From Tenacibaculum sp. Bg11-29 (GTDB lineage Bacteria > Bacteroidota > Bacteroidia > Flavobacteriales > Flavobacteriaceae), in assembly GCF_002836595.1 (NCBI RefSeq), contig NZ_PJBB01000003.1:1921001-1985000 (forward strand): a DNA stretch of 64,000 bases. Direction: 5' to 3'. The number at the start of each line of letters is the position of its first letter. Position 1 is the first letter of the stretch. The notes under the pieces are model-generated. The model made no database searches, was not told the DNA's origin, and worked only from the letters and a program-made list of their open reading frames with translations. Positions 62,511 to 64,000 of the stretch are shown in pieces. A program made the position numbers and the translations under genes.

Positions 62511-63038
62511 TTAATCGTATTTAGCATCAAAATTGCCATTCCATTTTCCTTGAACACGCATTACTTGTTCTAAAATATCGCGGGCACAACCTTCACCGCC
62601 ATTTTTATCAGAAATATATTTCGATACTTGCTGAATTTCTCTAACAGCATCGTTAGGGCAACAAGGCATACCAACTAATTTCATTACAGGGTAATCAGGA
62701 ATATCATCGCCCATATATGCAATGTTTTCAGGGTTTAGGTTATAGTTTTCTAAGATCTCATTAAACTGTTTAATTTTATCATGAGCTCCTAAGTAAATAT
62801 CGGTAATTCCTAAGTTAGCTAAACGAGTACGAACACCTTCATTTTTTCCGCCAGAAATAATACAAACTCTAAAACCAGCTTTTACAGCGGCTTTTAAAGC
62901 GTAACCATCTTTAATATTCATTTGACGGACTAATTCGCCATTCGGAAAAACGGTAACAATTCCGTTTGTTAAAACACCGTCTACATCAAAAATAAAAGTA
63001 TCTATTTGTGGTAGTATTTCTTTATAACTTTTTTCCAT
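62511..63038 (-). CDS. kdsC: KDO-8-phosphate phosphatase (KdsC)
   Basis: The 175-aa C0-type HAD phosphatase has nucleophile Asp18 and Asp20 in IFDVDGVLTNG, the Ser motif CIISGG, a conserved Lys (DKIKQFNEI), and GDDIPDYPVMKLVG for the last acidic motif. Size and the VLTNG and PDYPVM words match KdsC, which dephosphorylates 3-deoxy-manno-octulosonate-8-phosphate for lipopolysaccharide core synthesis. A sialic-acid-type phosphatase is a less likely alternative. It overlaps the upstream DUF2520 gene by 17 bp. Confidence 0.88.
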   Translation of the reverse strand: MEKSYKEILPQIDTFIFDVDGVLTNGIVTVFPNGELVRQMNIKDGYALKAAVKAGFRVCIISGGKNEGVRTRLANLGITDIYLGAHDKIKQFNEILENYNLNPENIAYMGDDIPDYPVMKLVGMPCCPNDAVREIQQVSKYISDKNGGEGCARDILEQVMRVQGKWNGNFDAKYD

Positions 63039-63780
63039 TATTTTGGATTGATTTTGTAATGAGTTGATAAATTTTTTGTTGTTCTTTCGTTAGTAATGTT
63101 AAGTGGTTTTGAATCGTTTCTTGGTCGTTTCTTTTTGCAGGACCTGTTTGTGACTCTTCTGGACTTAACGTTGTTATTTTTTGAGCTGTTTCTTTAATTA
63201 ACGGATGTAAAACTTCAAAAGGTACTTGATGTTCTTCACAAATATCGGCACCCATTTTATACATGTGATTGGTAAAGTTATTTACAAAAACGGCAGCTGC
63301 ATGTAAACTTTTTCGTTGTTTAGAATTAATAGCGTAAATATTTTTTCCGATTGATTTTGCTAGCTTTTCTAAAGTTTTAAAATCTTCCTTATTTTCTGCT
63401 TCTAAGCAAAACGGAATTTCATTAAAATCAACTTCTTTGTCTTTCGAAAAACTTTGTAATGGATAAAAAACACCTTTTCTTCCGTTGTTTTTTAAGGCGC
63501 TTAAAGAAGCACTACCAGAGGTATGTACCACAAAACCATTTTTTTTAGTAAGTTTTTCTGAAACTTTAGCAATAGCATCATCAGAAATAGCAATAATATA
63601 AACATCGGCAGTTGCTAATAAATCTAAATTATTTGTGGTTTCAACGAGTTGCTTTAAATGTTTAATTTGCTGATTATTGCGAGCATACATTTGTACTAAA
63701 GAAACATCTTTAGTTTTACTAAAAGCTTTTGCTAGGTGTGTTGCTACGTTACCGCCCCCAATAATGGCTACTCTAATCAT
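63022..63780 (-). CDS. Rossmann-fold protein with DUF2520 C-terminus
   Basis: The 252-aa protein has an N-terminal NAD(P)-binding Rossmann fold, VAIIGGGNVATHLAKAF, with a later HTSGSASLSAL (substrate-site-like), followed by an all-helical DUF2520 domain with LHAAAVFVNNFTNHMY and a conserved TGPAKRND. It resembles pyrroline-5-carboxylate reductase/6-phosphogluconate dehydrogenase-like oxidoreductases, but the reaction is unknown. In Flavobacteriaceae it often precedes kdsC, as here (17-bp overlap). Confidence 0.85.
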   Translation of the reverse strand: MIRVAIIGGGNVATHLAKAFSKTKDVSLVQMYARNNQQIKHLKQLVETTNNLDLLATADVYIIAISDDAIAKVSEKLTKKNGFVVHTSGSASLSALKNNGRKGVFYPLQSFSKDKEVDFNEIPFCLEAENKEDFKTLEKLAKSIGKNIYAINSKQRKSLHAAAVFVNNFTNHMYKMGADICEEHQVPFEVLHPLIKETAQKITTLSPEESQTGPAKRNDQETIQNHLTLLTKEQQKIYQLITKSIQNNGKKL

Positions 63781-63833
63781 AGGTACGAAGATATTGAATT
63801 TATGTTATAGTGATTCGTTAAAAATATTTTTTG

Positions 63834-63841
63834 CATCTTTG
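63834..63841 (+). promoter_or_regulatory. possible -7 element of the edge gene
   Basis: CATCTTTG followed by CAG differs from TAnnTTTG at the first base. It lies about 110 bp upstream of the ATG at 63952 and is divergent from the DUF2520 gene. Confidence 0.3.
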
Positions 63842-63951
63842 CAGCCTTATGTTTGTTTAAGTCCACTTATATAGCTTAGTTGTACACGATACAACTCCAA
63901 ATAATACTCGATATCTTTTTCGAGTAAACCTCTATATTTTAATAATTTATA

Positions 63952-64000
63952 ATGACTGATTACAATAAAACTTCAAAACAAACAATATTTTCACTTTTTA
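63952..64000 (+). CDS. start of a gene cut by the window edge
   Basis: ATG at 63952 reads MTDYNKTSKQTIFSLF and runs off the end. The A-rich leader and open frame suggest a real start, but 16 codons are too few to name a product. Confidence 0.45.
   Translation, partial: MTDYNKTSKQTIFSLF

Overview
The window looks like chromosome from a marine-type member of the Flavobacteriaceae (Bacteroidota). The signs are very AT-rich DNA, several TAnnTTTG-type -7 promoter elements, A-rich leaders that mostly lack Shine-Dalgarno sequences, LytTR/LytS signalling, PadR-PspC-DUF4870 genes, a putative type IX secretion C-terminal signal, and flavobacterial-type ClpC, GyrA and HDIG phosphohydrolase. The genus cannot be fixed from sequence reading alone; Tenacibaculum/Polaribacter-like is a guess.

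Layout. (1) 0.1-22.3 kb is mostly core: a CPBP protease-LytS-LytTR operon; an NTF2-like/PspC/PadR/DUF4870 operon whose promoter is bracketed by an inverted repeat; a DUF4442 gene and an AIM24-like gene; two tandem thioredoxin-fold lipoproteins; clpC; gyrA plus a TPR gene; an NlpC/P60 hydrolase; a thiolase; a PgpH-like c-di-AMP phosphohydrolase; then tRNA-Ser(GCT), tRNA-Pro(TGG) and tRNA-Arg(TCT). (2) 22.3-36.0 kb is an accessory, repeat-rich island beginning directly after the tRNAs. It holds a secreted CARDB-like protein, a decayed tyrosine recombinase, a pentapeptide-like membrane protein between two copies of a structured repeat, a MITE with a visible target duplication, and a two-gene operon pairing an NA37 nucleoid-associated protein with a large protein whose N-terminus looks like a Cap4-type nuclease. 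It also holds two paralogous repressors, each with a divergent small gene (one copy dead), a seven-copy 111-bp tandem array and a second array alternating two palindromic elements. (3) 36.0-61.8 kb is a surface-glycan locus: glycosyltransferases, a flippase-like protein, two GT39-like membrane enzymes, a phosphoglycosyl transferase, a deacetylase, three radical SAM/methyltransferase pairs, a SPASM-like radical SAM enzyme, a carbamoyltransferase-SxtJ-DUF5989 module, SGNH proteins, a 2-oxoglutarate oxygenase and an FkbM methyltransferase. (4) 62.0-64.0 kb returns to housekeeping genes: DUF2147, KdsC and a Rossmann/DUF2520 protein.

How they fit together. The glycan genes are packed in overlapping runs, which suggests co-transcribed assembly and tailoring of one or more polysaccharides (methylation, carbamoylation, acylation, hydroxylation). 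The best candidate for an undescribed system is the NA37 plus nuclease-like pair at 26.6-30.4 kb. The most striking non-coding structures are the two repeat arrays at 33.2-33.9 and 35.0-35.8 kb and the duplicated repressor modules around the first of them.
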